Assembly: GCF_001642025.1 (NCBI RefSeq)
Contig: NZ_LWHO01000003.1
Span: 39,279-103,278 of the forward strand
From: Cutibacterium namnetense
Lineage (GTDB): Bacteria > Actinomycetota > Actinomycetes > Propionibacteriales > Propionibacteriaceae
DNA: 64,000 nucleotides
Direction: 5' to 3'
Shown here piece after piece: positions 53,936 to 62,748 of the stretch. The stretch's first letter is position 1; each line of letters begins with the position of its first letter. The notes beneath the pieces were generated by a model. That model worked only from the letters and a program-made list of their open reading frames with translations. It ran no database searches and was not told the DNA's origin. A program made the position numbers and the translations under genes.

Positions 53936-54738
53936 TGATCCGTGCGCGAGACGTGACTTTTTGTTATGGGGAGACAACCATCCTCGACGGGATCAACCTC
54001 GACGTTCAAGCAGGCGAATTCGTTGGCTTGCTAGGCCCGAATGGTGCCGGTAAATCCACCCTACTGAGTGTGCTTTGTGGTGATCTTGAGGGTTGGAAGG
54101 GGACGGTTGAGCTCGACGGGGTGTCCCTTCAAGGGCTCTCCCGACCCGAGCTGGCGCTGCGGCGCTCGGTAATGCCCCAGCTCAGCGAATTCCCCTTCTC
54201 CTACCTCGTCCACGACATCGTCATGATGGGACGGTCCCCACATCCACGCGGCCCTGACGATGCCGTCATCGTCGATGCTGCGATGAAACGAACCGAGATC
54301 ACTGACCTCGTCGACCGGGAGGTGACGAGTCTGTCAGGTGGTGAACGTGCCCGGGTGACGTTGGCCAGGGTGCTGGCCCAGCAGACACCCTGTGTTTTCC
54401 TTGACGAGCCGACTGCTGCCCTCGATATCTGCCATCAGGAACGCACTATGGCGATCTGCCACGAGTTAGCTCATGCTGGATGCGCGGTCGTTGCCGTCAT
54501 GCACGACGTGGCGTTGGCGGCAGCGTGCTGCGACCGGATCGCTTTGCTGTCTGGGGGAAAGATACTGGCCATGGGCCCAGCTGAAGAGGTGCTCACGGAG
54601 GATAACCTGACCACGGTGTATCGGTGGCCCATCGAGGTCGTCACCCTGCCCGGAGGGGAGCTCGTCATCTTGCCCAGACGCGTGCGAACCGCCAGCCACG
54701 ATGAACGAAGGAAGCCATGTCGAGTTCAGTATCGGTGA
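53932..54738 (+). CDS. hmuV: haem ABC ATPase, HmuV-like
   Basis: A 268-residue ABC ATPase of the FecE/HmuV type. It has Walker A (LLGPNGAGKSTLLSVL), Q-loop (VMPQLSEFPF), signature (LSGGERARVTLARVLAQ) and Walker B (CVFLDEPTAALD). The H-loop is AVMHDVALAAACCDRI. It starts at GTG 53932 or ATG 53935, overlapping the permease stop. Its 3' end overlaps the next ABC gene by 22 bases, tying both systems into one transcript. Confidence 0.92.
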   Translation: MMIRARDVTFCYGETTILDGINLDVQAGEFVGLLGPNGAGKSTLLSVLCGDLEGWKGTVELDGVSLQGLSRPELALRRSVMPQLSEFPFSYLVHDIVMMGRSPHPRGPDDAVIVDAAMKRTEITDLVDREVTSLSGGERARVTLARVLAQQTPCVFLDEPTAALDICHQERTMAICHELAHAGCAVVAVMHDVALAAACCDRIALLSGGKILAMGPAEEVLTEDNLTTVYRWPIEVVTLPGGELVILPRRVRTASHDERRKPCRVQYR

Positions 54739-56447
54739 TGTCACCACAGTCGGGTATTCGGGCCCGACGTGTGGCTGCCGTTCATGTTGTGGAGGTTGCT
54801 GCTACCTGCTTGTTCCTCGTCGCAGTAGGTCACACTATCGGTGGTCGTTTCGAGGGTTTCACCCCGGCGCCTGGCTGGTACTGGGCGATGGGCGCTGGTG
54901 GAGTAGTGGCAGCTGTTGCGGGCGGGGCTGCGATGTCGATGTCGGGCCGTCATGCCCGTGCCGAGGAGGCCGCCCTGCACCCACGGATCCTCGATGTTCT
55001 CTACCGTCGGTCCCTCACCGGCCCGCCTGCCACAGACGAGGGAGAACGGGTCATCACCTTAGCCACCGACAATGCTGAGCGGGTCAGCGAGTACCGTCAG
55101 GTCTTTCTTCCCGATATCATTGCAGCTCTGGCCACTCCGGTGCTGGTGTGTCTGGGTATCCTCGTCGCCTTGGACTGGCTCACGGGTCTAGCGTTGCTGC
55201 TGGCCTGCCCTCTCATCCCTACGCTGATTAGCGGATTCGTCAGGCTATTTCGCAAGCGATCATCGGACTCTCGTCGTGAGCGCGCTCGTCTCACTGCTCG
55301 CTACTTGGACGCTCTGTCCAACCTCGTTCTCATTCGAATATTGGGTGCGGGGCAACGGGTGGAGGATGATCTGCGCCGGCGCGGTGAGACTAATCGCGGT
55401 GCCATCATGAAGCTGTTGGCTGGCAACCAGATCGTCATCGTTGTCGTCGATGGTCTGTTCTCGCTGCTCTTCATCGTTATGGCTGCTGGGTTGGCCATGA
55501 TGAGGTGGCAGGGTGGCGATATCTCGGCCACCTCGGCGATGACCATCGTGCTGCTGTCGGTGCTGTTATTGGAACCGCTGCACCAGGTCGCTGCATTCTT
55601 CTACATCGGTATGGGGGGCATTGCCTCCCAGAAGGCGTTGAAGAGGTGGTTCGACGCGGCTCCGTCAGTGCCCACGACCCTGGACGCTGCACCCTCGTTG
55701 CCGACACTGGAGCCGCCATCCCCCGCCCCTGTTCCGGGGGATGGAACTATCCAGCTGCGTAACGTCAGCGTCGGGTACGGCGAAACCGAGGTCCTGCACG
55801 GGGTTAGCCTCGCCATTGCGCGCGGTGGCCGGACCGCTATCATCGGCCGTTCTGGGGCTGGCAAGTCGACATTGCTTTCGGTCCTGAGCGGGACCCTGCC
55901 CCCTCAGAGTGGAGAAGTCCATGTCGATGGTCTCGACGCCTCAACAGCTGCGCCGGGGGCGATCAGGAGCGTCAGTGCCTCAGTCAACCAGCGCACCTGG
56001 CTTTTCGCAGGCACCGTGGCAGACAACCTTGCGGTAGCGAACCCGGGCGCCACGCGGGAACAAATGTGGGATGCATTGCGGCGAGCTGGCGTGGCCGACG
56101 ACGTTGAGGCGATGCCGAAGGGTTTGGACTCCGATGTGGGGGAGCAGGGAAGGTTAGTGTCGGGTGGGCAAGCTCAACGAATCTCGTTAGCCAGAGCCTT
56201 CCTATCGGGACGTAACATTCTGCTTCTCGATGAGCCGACTTCTCACGTCGACATGGATTCTGAGCGGCGCATTATCGACGCTATCTCGCAGATTGGTGAA
56301 GACACCACCGTCGTCGTGGTGACTCATCGTCACCGATTGTTGGAACTAGCCCACGACGTACAGCGGGTCGGTGGAGGCACGCTGTCACCGGTTGATTGCG
56401 CCGATTCTGTCGAGGGTGACCGAGCTAAGACGGAGGACTGGGCATGA
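54717..56447 (+). CDS. exporter-fold ABC half-transporter 1 (CydD-like)
   Basis: A 576-residue fused membrane-ATPase half-transporter with six helices in about the first 330 residues (FLPDIIAALATPVLVCLGILVALDW; ETNRGAIMKLLAGNQIVIVVVDGLFSLLF). The ATPase domain has Walker A (IIGRSGAGKSTLLSVLSG), Q-loop (SASVNQRTWLFAGTVADNLAV), signature (VSGGQAQRISLARAFL) and Walker B (ILLLDEPTSHVD). It resembles CydD, the cysteine/glutathione exporter subunit for cytochrome bd assembly, but no cydAB lies here. Lying in a DtxR-controlled haem operon, it could equally move haem, a haem breakdown product or a siderophore, as the exporter-fold importers IrtA/IrtB do. Its substrate is unproven. Confidence 0.8.
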   Translation: MSSSVSVMSPQSGIRARRVAAVHVVEVAATCLFLVAVGHTIGGRFEGFTPAPGWYWAMGAGGVVAAVAGGAAMSMSGRHARAEEAALHPRILDVLYRRSLTGPPATDEGERVITLATDNAERVSEYRQVFLPDIIAALATPVLVCLGILVALDWLTGLALLLACPLIPTLISGFVRLFRKRSSDSRRERARLTARYLDALSNLVLIRILGAGQRVEDDLRRRGETNRGAIMKLLAGNQIVIVVVDGLFSLLFIVMAAGLAMMRWQGGDISATSAMTIVLLSVLLLEPLHQVAAFFYIGMGGIASQKALKRWFDAAPSVPTTLDAAPSLPTLEPPSPAPVPGDGTIQLRNVSVGYGETEVLHGVSLAIARGGRTAIIGRSGAGKSTLLSVLSGTLPPQSGEVHVDGLDASTAAPGAIRSVSASVNQRTWLFAGTVADNLAVANPGATREQMWDALRRAGVADDVEAMPKGLDSDVGEQGRLVSGGQAQRISLARAFLSGRNILLLDEPTSHVDMDSERRIIDAISQIGEDTTVVVVTHRHRLLELAHDVQRVGGGTLSPVDCADSVEGDRAKTEDWA

Positions 56448-58111
56448 CCGAACCATCGACCTGGCAAGTCGTAAGGTGGCTCACCGGTATCACCCGTCCG
56501 GTGCATCCGCCACTGTACTTTTCTGCCCTCATGAGGGTTGTTCACCTGCTAGCCGACATCGGTCTGTTCGCGATGGCCGCCGGGGGAATGGTCGCTGTCG
56601 TTACTTCTGGTTGGTCGGCGTGGGCGTGGTTGGGATGGGTCGTCGGACTCGCAGCTGTACAGGCCCTCGCCTACTACCTGGAGCAGTTGAGCGGGCACTA
56701 TGTGGCTTTCAAGGCTCTGGAGATATTGCGCACCTACGCCTTCTCCCAGCTGTGGCCCAAGGCTCCGGCAGTTGTTTCGCACTCGCGCACTGGCGATGTG
56801 CTGGCCAGTCTTACTCGCGATGTCGATCGCATCGAGGTGGTCTATGCCCACACCTTCGCTCCCGTGGTGGCAGCTATCGTGGCCCCGCTCGTCGCGGTGG
56901 TCACGGGGGGAGTCCTTTACGGGTGGTTTGTGGTGGCCGTTCCAGCCGTCATCGTCGCCGTCCTCATCGCGGCCTTACTAGTCATTGGGACACGCGCCAG
57001 TCTTTGTGCCACCCACGAGATGCTCGGGGTGAGACGCGAATTGGCTGCTCACATCACCGACTCGGTTTTCGGTGCCGCGGAGATCGTCGGGTATGGCCGC
57101 CAGTGCGACCGGGCCATGCAGATGGCTCGTCTCGACGCGGACATCGCCGCTGGGTCCGCTAAAGCCCGTCGTTATACCGCTATGCGCCGGGCTTTCTGCG
57201 TGGCAGCCACGATGGGGATCGTCGCTTCGGTCTCCATTGTGGGTGTGGGCGCTGGTGCGAGCGTTGTTGGTGTGTGTGTTTTGGTGGCTGCGGGTTTGAG
57301 GATTGTGGAGGGGCCGCGGGGTATTGAGGATGCTGTTGGGTATTTGGATCATTCGTTGGCGGCTGCGAGGCGTTTGTGGTGTTTGAGTCATGCTCCGGTC
57401 GAGGTTGTTGATGGGTCGGAGGAGTTGTGTCTAGATCATGCTCCGCGGTTGGAGTGGCGCGGGGTCACGTTTTGTTACCGTGACGTGGATGGTTCACCGT
57501 TACCTGCGGTGCTTCGCGATGTTACGTTGAGTGTTCCTGCTGGGGGCCGTGTTGTTGTGGCGGGGGCGTCGGGTTCGGGTAAGACGACGTTGGTGAATTT
57601 GTTGTTGCGTCATCATGATCCGGATGCTGGGCAGGTTCTTGTGGATGGTGAGCCGGTGTCTTTGTTTACTCTGGATTCTTTGCGTAGGTCGGTTGCGGTG
57701 GTTTCGCAGCGGGTGGAGTTGTTGAATGCTTCTGTCGCTGACAATTTGAGGCTGGTAGCTCCTGATGCTGGTGATGGGGAGTTGTGGCGTGTCCTTGGTG
57801 AGGTTGATCTGGCTGATGAGGTGCGGGGCATGGAGGCTGGGTTGCGTACCATTGTGGGCTCGGGTGGTACGAGGCTTTCGGGGGGCCAGGCTCAGCGGTT
57901 GACAGTGGCCAGGGCGATTTTGCAGCAGCCGAGGGTTCTTATCCTTGATGAGTTCACTGCGTCTTTGGATCCTGGCTTGGCAGCTGAGATTCGTGTGAAT
58001 TTGGCGCGGTGTCTGCCGGAGGTCACTGTGGTGGAGATCAGTCATGAATGCGATCGTGTTGGTGAGACCGTTGTTATGGATCGTGGCAGGATTGTGAAGC
58101 ATCTGTACTGA
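56444..58111 (+). CDS. exporter-fold ABC half-transporter 2 (CydC-like)
   Basis: A 555-residue partner of the preceding gene (ATGA overlap). The helices include LLADIGLFAMAAGGMVAVVTSGW and FAPVVAAIVAPLVAVVTGGVLYGWFVVAVPAVIV. The ATPase has VVAGASGSGKTTLVNLLLRH, VVSQRVELLNASVADNLRL, LSGGQAQRLTVARAIL and VLILDEFTASLD, where F replaces the usual P in D-E-P-T. From about 57,240 to the end the gene has far less C than before, mainly at third codon positions. The same composition continues into the first part of coaE, so the 3' half may be a recombinant tract. Confidence 0.8.
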   Translation: MTEPSTWQVVRWLTGITRPVHPPLYFSALMRVVHLLADIGLFAMAAGGMVAVVTSGWSAWAWLGWVVGLAAVQALAYYLEQLSGHYVAFKALEILRTYAFSQLWPKAPAVVSHSRTGDVLASLTRDVDRIEVVYAHTFAPVVAAIVAPLVAVVTGGVLYGWFVVAVPAVIVAVLIAALLVIGTRASLCATHEMLGVRRELAAHITDSVFGAAEIVGYGRQCDRAMQMARLDADIAAGSAKARRYTAMRRAFCVAATMGIVASVSIVGVGAGASVVGVCVLVAAGLRIVEGPRGIEDAVGYLDHSLAAARRLWCLSHAPVEVVDGSEELCLDHAPRLEWRGVTFCYRDVDGSPLPAVLRDVTLSVPAGGRVVVAGASGSGKTTLVNLLLRHHDPDAGQVLVDGEPVSLFTLDSLRRSVAVVSQRVELLNASVADNLRLVAPDAGDGELWRVLGEVDLADEVRGMEAGLRTIVGSGGTRLSGGQAQRLTVARAILQQPRVLILDEFTASLDPGLAAEIRVNLARCLPEVTVVEISHECDRVGETVVMDRGRIVKHLY

Positions 58112-58171
58112 TAGCTAGCGGGGTGTCGGGGGAGTCGGGATGTGAGGCGCACGGTGGTAGGTGACGAGACG

Positions 58172-58840
58172 ATGACGCGGGACTGGCTGCGAGTTGCTCC
58201 GAGTTGCGGGTCAGGTGGTGTTGTTCGCGTGGGTCTGACCGGTGGTATTGCCAGTGGTAAATCGACGGTGTCTGGACTGTTGGCCGAGCGTGGGGCTGTC
58301 GTTATTGATTATGACCAGCTGTGCCGAGATGTTGTTGCGGTAGGGACGCAGGGGCTCGCCGGGGTTGTTGAGGCTTTTGGGCGTGGGGTTCTTGCTGCCG
58401 ATGGTTCCCTCGATCGGTCGGCCTTGGGGTCGATTGTGTTTGCTGATTCACGAGCGCGTCGCCGCCTTGAAGCGATTATCCATCCACTGGTCGAAGAAGC
58501 CGCCCAGCGGGTTGACGAGGAGGCCCGCGCCACTGACGACCTCGTGGTCGTCGTCCATGACATTCCGCTGCTCGTCGAAACTGGGCGCGCCGACGAATTT
58601 GATGTGGTGATGGTGACCGACGTTGATCCGGCTGAACAGGTACGTCGGGTTGTCGACAGAGATGGGTGTAACCAGGCCGATGCATGGGCGAGGATTCGCG
58701 CTCAGGCTTCTCGCGAGGAGCGTCTGGCGGTTGCCGATGTCGTCATCGATACCAGCGCTCCGCTGGAGGATCTGTCCGAGCAGGTCGATCGGGTGTGGTC
58801 GAAAATTATTGAGAGCGAGTCTTCCTGTTTCTCGGTGTGA
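58172..58840 (+). CDS. coaE: dephospho-CoA kinase
   Basis: A protein of about 222 residues that carries out the last step of coenzyme A synthesis, phosphorylating dephospho-CoA at the 3'-ribose hydroxyl. It shows VGLTGGIASGKSTVSGLLAERGAVVIDYDQLCRDVV, HPLVEEAAQR and HDIPLLVETGRADEFDVVMVTD (the conserved P-L-L-x-E segment). RVVDRDGCNQADAWARIRAQASREER follows. The start is uncertain. ATG 58172 has AGGTGA upstream, but GTG 58142 or a GTG right before VGLTGG (58229) are possible, the last giving the usual family N-terminus. Confidence 0.9.
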   Translation: MTRDWLRVAPSCGSGGVVRVGLTGGIASGKSTVSGLLAERGAVVIDYDQLCRDVVAVGTQGLAGVVEAFGRGVLAADGSLDRSALGSIVFADSRARRRLEAIIHPLVEEAAQRVDEEARATDDLVVVVHDIPLLVETGRADEFDVVMVTDVDPAEQVRRVVDRDGCNQADAWARIRAQASREERLAVADVVIDTSAPLEDLSEQVDRVWSKIIESESSCFSV

Positions 58841-58934
58841 GGTGTTCAGCCGGTCAGTGGTGGTGCAGTGACAGCACCCGCGAACAACGATCCGCGACTC
58901 GGTCGCTGTGGGTGGCGGGAGTATCACTTTGCCG

Positions 58935-59366
58935 TCACTTGGCGAGATCTTGTAGAAGATTCAGCACCAGGTCCTCGTTGTCCCGGTCAAGTGACGCCGT
59001 GGGTTCGTCAGCCAGGATGATCCGGCTTGGCTTGAGGAGCAATCGAGCCGAGGCGACACGCTGCTGTTCGCCTCCGCTGAGGGTGTGTACGGGGGTTCGT
59101 TCCTGCCCGGGTAGCCCAACGCGTTCCAAGACGGATGCGAAGGAGGGCTTGGGCAATAAGGATCCTGGACGCGCCGCGATGTCTAAGTTTTCGCGTACCG
59201 TAGCGCTCTCGAACAGAGCGTAATCCTGGAAGAGGTAGCTGATGGTCTCACGGCGGACGCGTTTGTGCGGGAGCCCACTGAGGACAGTGATGCAGGTACG
59301 GTTCCGGTGACGGTGGATGCATTGGGAGCGAGGGGGATACCGGTGAGGCTCATCGAGACTGGGCAT
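58935..59366 (-). pseudogene. remnant of an ABC transporter ATPase
   Basis: The 143-residue frame holds only the C-terminal two thirds of an ABC ATPase. It has ISYLFQDYALFESATVRENLDIAA (Q-loop), a signature HTLSGGEQQRVASARLLL, and Walker B RIILADEPTASLDRDNEDLVLNLLQDL. Walker A and the first strands are missing. Upstream, another frame carries SLTGIPLAPNASTVTG-type sequence resembling the segment just after Walker A, so both a frameshift and a 5' deletion are likely. The closest type by eye is the bacteriocin/lantibiotic or MacB-like exporter ATPase. No permease gene is near. It lies convergent to coaE, in a spot that looks like an old insertion. Confidence 0.75.
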
Positions 59367-59450
59367 GCAGGCTTCCGGATCTGACGTCCCGGCCCCGGTC
59401 GCATGCTTTCAGCGGATCTCATCGCGGGTGCCTTGAACTAGGGTGGAATC

Positions 59451-61556
59451 ATGCGTCCAGTCACCGACATCACTCGCCGCGTTGCGCCCTTCCACGTCGT
59501 CAGTGAGTTTCAGCCTTCTGGTGACCAGCCACAGGCCATCGCGGAGTTGGAGAAGAGGGTCAACAGTGGCGAACAGGACGTCGTTCTGCTCGGCGCCACC
59601 GGTACTGGCAAGACGGCCACCGTGGCGTGGCTGGCGGAGAAGCTGCAGCGCCCGATGCTTGTCATGCAGCCCAACAAGACTTTGGCAGCCCAGTTCGCTC
59701 AGGAGTTACGTACCTTCTTTCCTGACAATGCCGTCGAGTACTTTGTCTCGTACTACGACTACTACCAACCCGAGGCATACATTCCGCAGACGGATACTTA
59801 CATCGAAAAGGATTCAAGCCTCAACGAGGAAGTTGAGAGGTTGCGTCACTCCGCGACGAACTCCCTACTCACCCGTCGCGACGTCATCGTGGTGTCGACT
59901 GTTTCGGCCATTTACGGTCTGGGTACCCCACAAGAATACGTCGACCGGATGATCCCACTTCGGGTTGGGCAGGAATGGGATCGTGATGAGTTGCTGCGCG
60001 ACCTCGTCACCAACCAATACGCCCGTAACGACATATCGGGGGAACGCGGCACCTTTCGAGTACGCGGGGATACTTTGGAGATTTTCCCGGTTTATGAGGA
60101 GAACGCGCTGCGTGTCGAGTTCTTCGGTGACGAGATTGAGGCCCTCACGACGATGCATCCGCTCACTGGGGAGGTCATCAGCGAGGATGAGCAGGTTTAC
60201 GTTTTCCCGGCCACCCACTACGTTGCCGGCCCGGAACGTATGGAGCGGGCCATCGCGTCCATCCAGCAGGAGCTCGAGAAGCACCTGGCCGTCCTAGAAA
60301 GCGATGGAAAACTGTTGGAGGCCCAGCGGCTGCGCATGCGCACTACCTACGACATCGAGATGATGCAGCAGGTTGGTGCGTGCGCTGGCATCGAAAACTA
60401 CTCGCGGCACATCGACGGACGCGCTCCCGGCTCTGCCCCGAACTGTCTACTCGACTACTTTCCGGAAGACTTCGTCCTCGTCATTGATGAGTCTCACGTG
60501 ACCGTCCCGCAGATTGGCGGCATGTATGAGGGGGATATGAGCCGCAAGCGGACACTAGTGGAGCATGGTTTCCGACTACCTAGCGCGATGGACAACCGTC
60601 CGCTCAAATTCGACGAGTTCACACAGCGGATCGGACAGACTATCTACCTATCCGCTACGCCCGGTTCCTATGAGACGGAGCGAGCTCACGGCGTCGTCGA
60701 ACAAATCATCCGTCCGACCGGGCTGGTAGATCCGGAGATCATCGTCAAGGCCACTCGTGGCCAGATCGACGACCTCATGGGTGAGATCCGCACCCGAGTG
60801 GATCGTGGCGACCGCGTCTTGGTGACGACCCTGACGAAGAAGATGGCCGAAGACCTCACCGACTATCTCATGGAACACGGGATTCGCACCCGTTACCTGC
60901 ACTCGGAAATCGACACCCTCAAACGCATCGAGCTGCTCAAGGAATTACGCATGGGCGAGTTCGATGTACTCGTCGGTATTAACCTGCTACGAGAGGGACT
61001 CGACCTCCCGGAGGTCTCCCTGGTGGCAATCCTCGACGCGGACAAGGAGGGCTTTCTGCGTTCTGAGCGGTCCCTTATCCAAACTGTGGGTCGGGCTGCC
61101 CGTAATGTCAACGGCCAGGTCATCATGTACGCCGACCAGATCACTGACTCCATGCGGGTCGCTATTGACGAGACGAATCGTCGTCGCGATATCCAGATCG
61201 CCTACAACAAGGAACACGGGATCGATCCGCAGCCGCTACGCAAGAAGATCGGCGACATCACCGAGATGCTGGCTCGCGAAGGTGCCGATACTGATGAGCT
61301 CGTCGAGAAGTTCAACTATGGGAAGGGCCACCGCGGTTACAACTCGATGATCACCGACGAGCAGCGAGCGGCTCAAGGCAGGCGGCTCGACGCTTCGAAG
61401 ATGGCTGAAGAGGATCTGGGCAACCTCATCGTGGACCTCACCAACGAAATGCGGTCTGCCGCTGGCGAGCTCAAGTTTGAGGTCGCTGCCCGCCTGCGTG
61501 ATGAAATTGCCGATCTCAAGAAGGAACTGCGCCAGATGGTGGAGGCCAACCGGTAA
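59451..61556 (+). CDS. uvrB: excinuclease ABC subunit B
   Basis: A 701-residue nucleotide-excision repair helicase that receives damage from UvrA and recruits UvrC. It has Walker A ([20 protein letters not shown]), the beta-hairpin [44 protein letters not shown], and helicase motifs ([44 protein letters not shown]). The UVR domain is at the end ([21 protein letters not shown]). ATG 59451 follows TAGGGT (59439-59444) by six bases, so it may be leaderless. No SOS (LexA) box is evident. Confidence 0.97.
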   Translation: MRPVTDITRRVAPFHVVSEFQPSGDQPQAIAELEKRVNSGEQDVVLLGATGTGKTATVAWLAEKLQRPMLVMQPNKTLAAQFAQELRTFFPDNAVEYFVSYYDYYQPEAYIPQTDTYIEKDSSLNEEVERLRHSATNSLLTRRDVIVVSTVSAIYGLGTPQEYVDRMIPLRVGQEWDRDELLRDLVTNQYARNDISGERGTFRVRGDTLEIFPVYEENALRVEFFGDEIEALTTMHPLTGEVISEDEQVYVFPATHYVAGPERMERAIASIQQELEKHLAVLESDGKLLEAQRLRMRTTYDIEMMQQVGACAGIENYSRHIDGRAPGSAPNCLLDYFPEDFVLVIDESHVTVPQIGGMYEGDMSRKRTLVEHGFRLPSAMDNRPLKFDEFTQRIGQTIYLSATPGSYETERAHGVVEQIIRPTGLVDPEIIVKATRGQIDDLMGEIRTRVDRGDRVLVTTLTKKMAEDLTDYLMEHGIRTRYLHSEIDTLKRIELLKELRMGEFDVLVGINLLREGLDLPEVSLVAILDADKEGFLRSERSLIQTVGRAARNVNGQVIMYADQITDSMRVAIDETNRRRDIQIAYNKEHGIDPQPLRKKIGDITEMLAREGADTDELVEKFNYGKGHRGYNSMITDEQRAAQGRRLDASKMAEEDLGNLIVDLTNEMRSAAGELKFEVAARLRDEIADLKKELRQMVEANR

Positions 61557-61607
61557 GGGGGACCGGGAGTCGCAGTCGACGCCATTGGTATGCAAGTATG
61601 GAACTTG

Positions 61608-61722
61608 TTGGAGGGGAGTACTCCTGAGAGAAGTGTGGTCGTCATCACGATCGTGCCGTCACGGTCCGGCTGCACAGCCTCGGTGAAGCGGTAGCGCACC
61701 GGGGTGGACGAGACCTCTGGAC
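61608..61722 (+). promoter_or_regulatory. yybP-ykoY type (manganese) riboswitch before terC
   Basis: The conserved 5' element GGGGAGTA (61613-61620) and 3' element GAGACC (61710-61715) frame two internal helical arms, including CGGTG/CACCG (61681-61685, 61697-61701). The closing helix P1 pairs TTGGAGG (61608-61614) with CCTCTGG (61714-61720). The layout and a terC gene downstream match the Mn2+-sensing yybP-ykoY class. The identical heptamer TTGGAGG recurs at 61740-61746 as the terC ribosome-binding site and could pair with the same CCTCTGG. Manganese-bound P1 would then free the ribosome site. Confidence 0.75.
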
Positions 61723-61753
61723 CTTCTTCCGCTATCCCCTTGGAGGCCCGGAT

Positions 61754-62740
61754 TTGCACGTTCATGCCTATGTCTGGATTATTACCATCCTCGTGATGGG
61801 GGCCTTGCTCTTCTCCGACGTTCTCGTTTTGGGGCGCAAACCCCATGTTCCCTCCACTAAGGAATGCGCCACCTTTGTCGGCGTCTTCGTCGGCCTGGCG
61901 GTGCTTTTCGGCCTAGGTGTCTGGATCTTGCAGGGCCATGCCGCAGGTGGACAGTTCTTCGCGGTGTGGTTGACCGAGTACAGCTTGTCGATCGACAACC
62001 TGTTTATGTTCCTCATTCTCATGGAGAAGTTCAACGTCCCACGGAAACTGCAGCAGTTCGCGCTGCTGGTGGGCATCATCGTTGCTCTCGTTTTCCGTGG
62101 TGTCTTCATCGCCCTGGGGCAGGCGATTCTTGAGGCCTGGGCGTGGGTGTTCTTTATCTTCGGGATTTTCCTGCTGTATTCGGCTGTTGACCAGGTGCGT
62201 GAGTACCGTCACCGTGACGATGAGGACGAGGATAAGGGTCCTGGTGAGGGGGGTCGCTTCATGACGTGGTTCAAGCACACGGTTCCGACTACTGGGTATT
62301 ACCGTGGCGCGAAATTCTTTGTTCGAGAGAACGGTAAAACCCTCGCAACCTCGATGTTCATGGTTTGTGTTGCTCTGGGCGTCACGGACCTGCTTTTCGC
62401 CCTCGACTCGATTCCGGCGTCCTATGGGCTCACCAGTGAGGGATACCTCATCTTTACCGCTAACGTCTTTGCCCTCATGGGCTTGCGTCAGTTGTACTTC
62501 CTCATCGGAAGCCTGTTGGAACGCCTGGTGTACCTGTCGCTGGGTCTGGCCGTGATCTTGGGCTTTATCGCTGTCAAGCTCATCGGCCATGCGATGCACC
62601 ACTACGGTTTGGACCAAGCCTGGTTTGGTTTCAGTACTGAGGTCTCGATTGGAGTTTCGCTGGGCGTGATCGTCGTGACCCTCATTCTTACCACCGTCGC
62701 GAGTCTCATCAAAAGTCGTAAAGACCGCGCCCAGGCCTGA
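61754..62740 (+). CDS. TerC family metal exporter-like membrane protein
   Basis: A 328-residue membrane protein with about nine helices. TerC-family motifs are ALLFSDVLVLGR, FFAVWLTEYSLSIDNLFMFLILMEKF and LGVTDLLFALDSIPASYGLT; the paired aspartates are the proposed metal sites. A charged cytoplasmic loop (HRDDEDEDKGPGEGG) splits the two halves. The length and sequence fit Alx/MeeY-like manganese exporters rather than tellurite resistance proper. The TTG start at 61754 has GGAGG seven bases upstream, and a manganese-type riboswitch lies just before. Confidence 0.9.
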   Translation: MHVHAYVWIITILVMGALLFSDVLVLGRKPHVPSTKECATFVGVFVGLAVLFGLGVWILQGHAAGGQFFAVWLTEYSLSIDNLFMFLILMEKFNVPRKLQQFALLVGIIVALVFRGVFIALGQAILEAWAWVFFIFGIFLLYSAVDQVREYRHRDDEDEDKGPGEGGRFMTWFKHTVPTTGYYRGAKFFVRENGKTLATSMFMVCVALGVTDLLFALDSIPASYGLTSEGYLIFTANVFALMGLRQLYFLIGSLLERLVYLSLGLAVILGFIAVKLIGHAMHHYGLDQAWFGFSTEVSIGVSLGVIVVTLILTTVASLIKSRKDRAQA

Positions 62741-62748
62741 TTTGACGC

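Noticed and set aside
59367-59450. SOS (LexA) box before uvrB
   Set aside because: I looked for the actinobacterial CGAAC-N4-GTTCG palindrome on both strands and found none in the 84-base gap.
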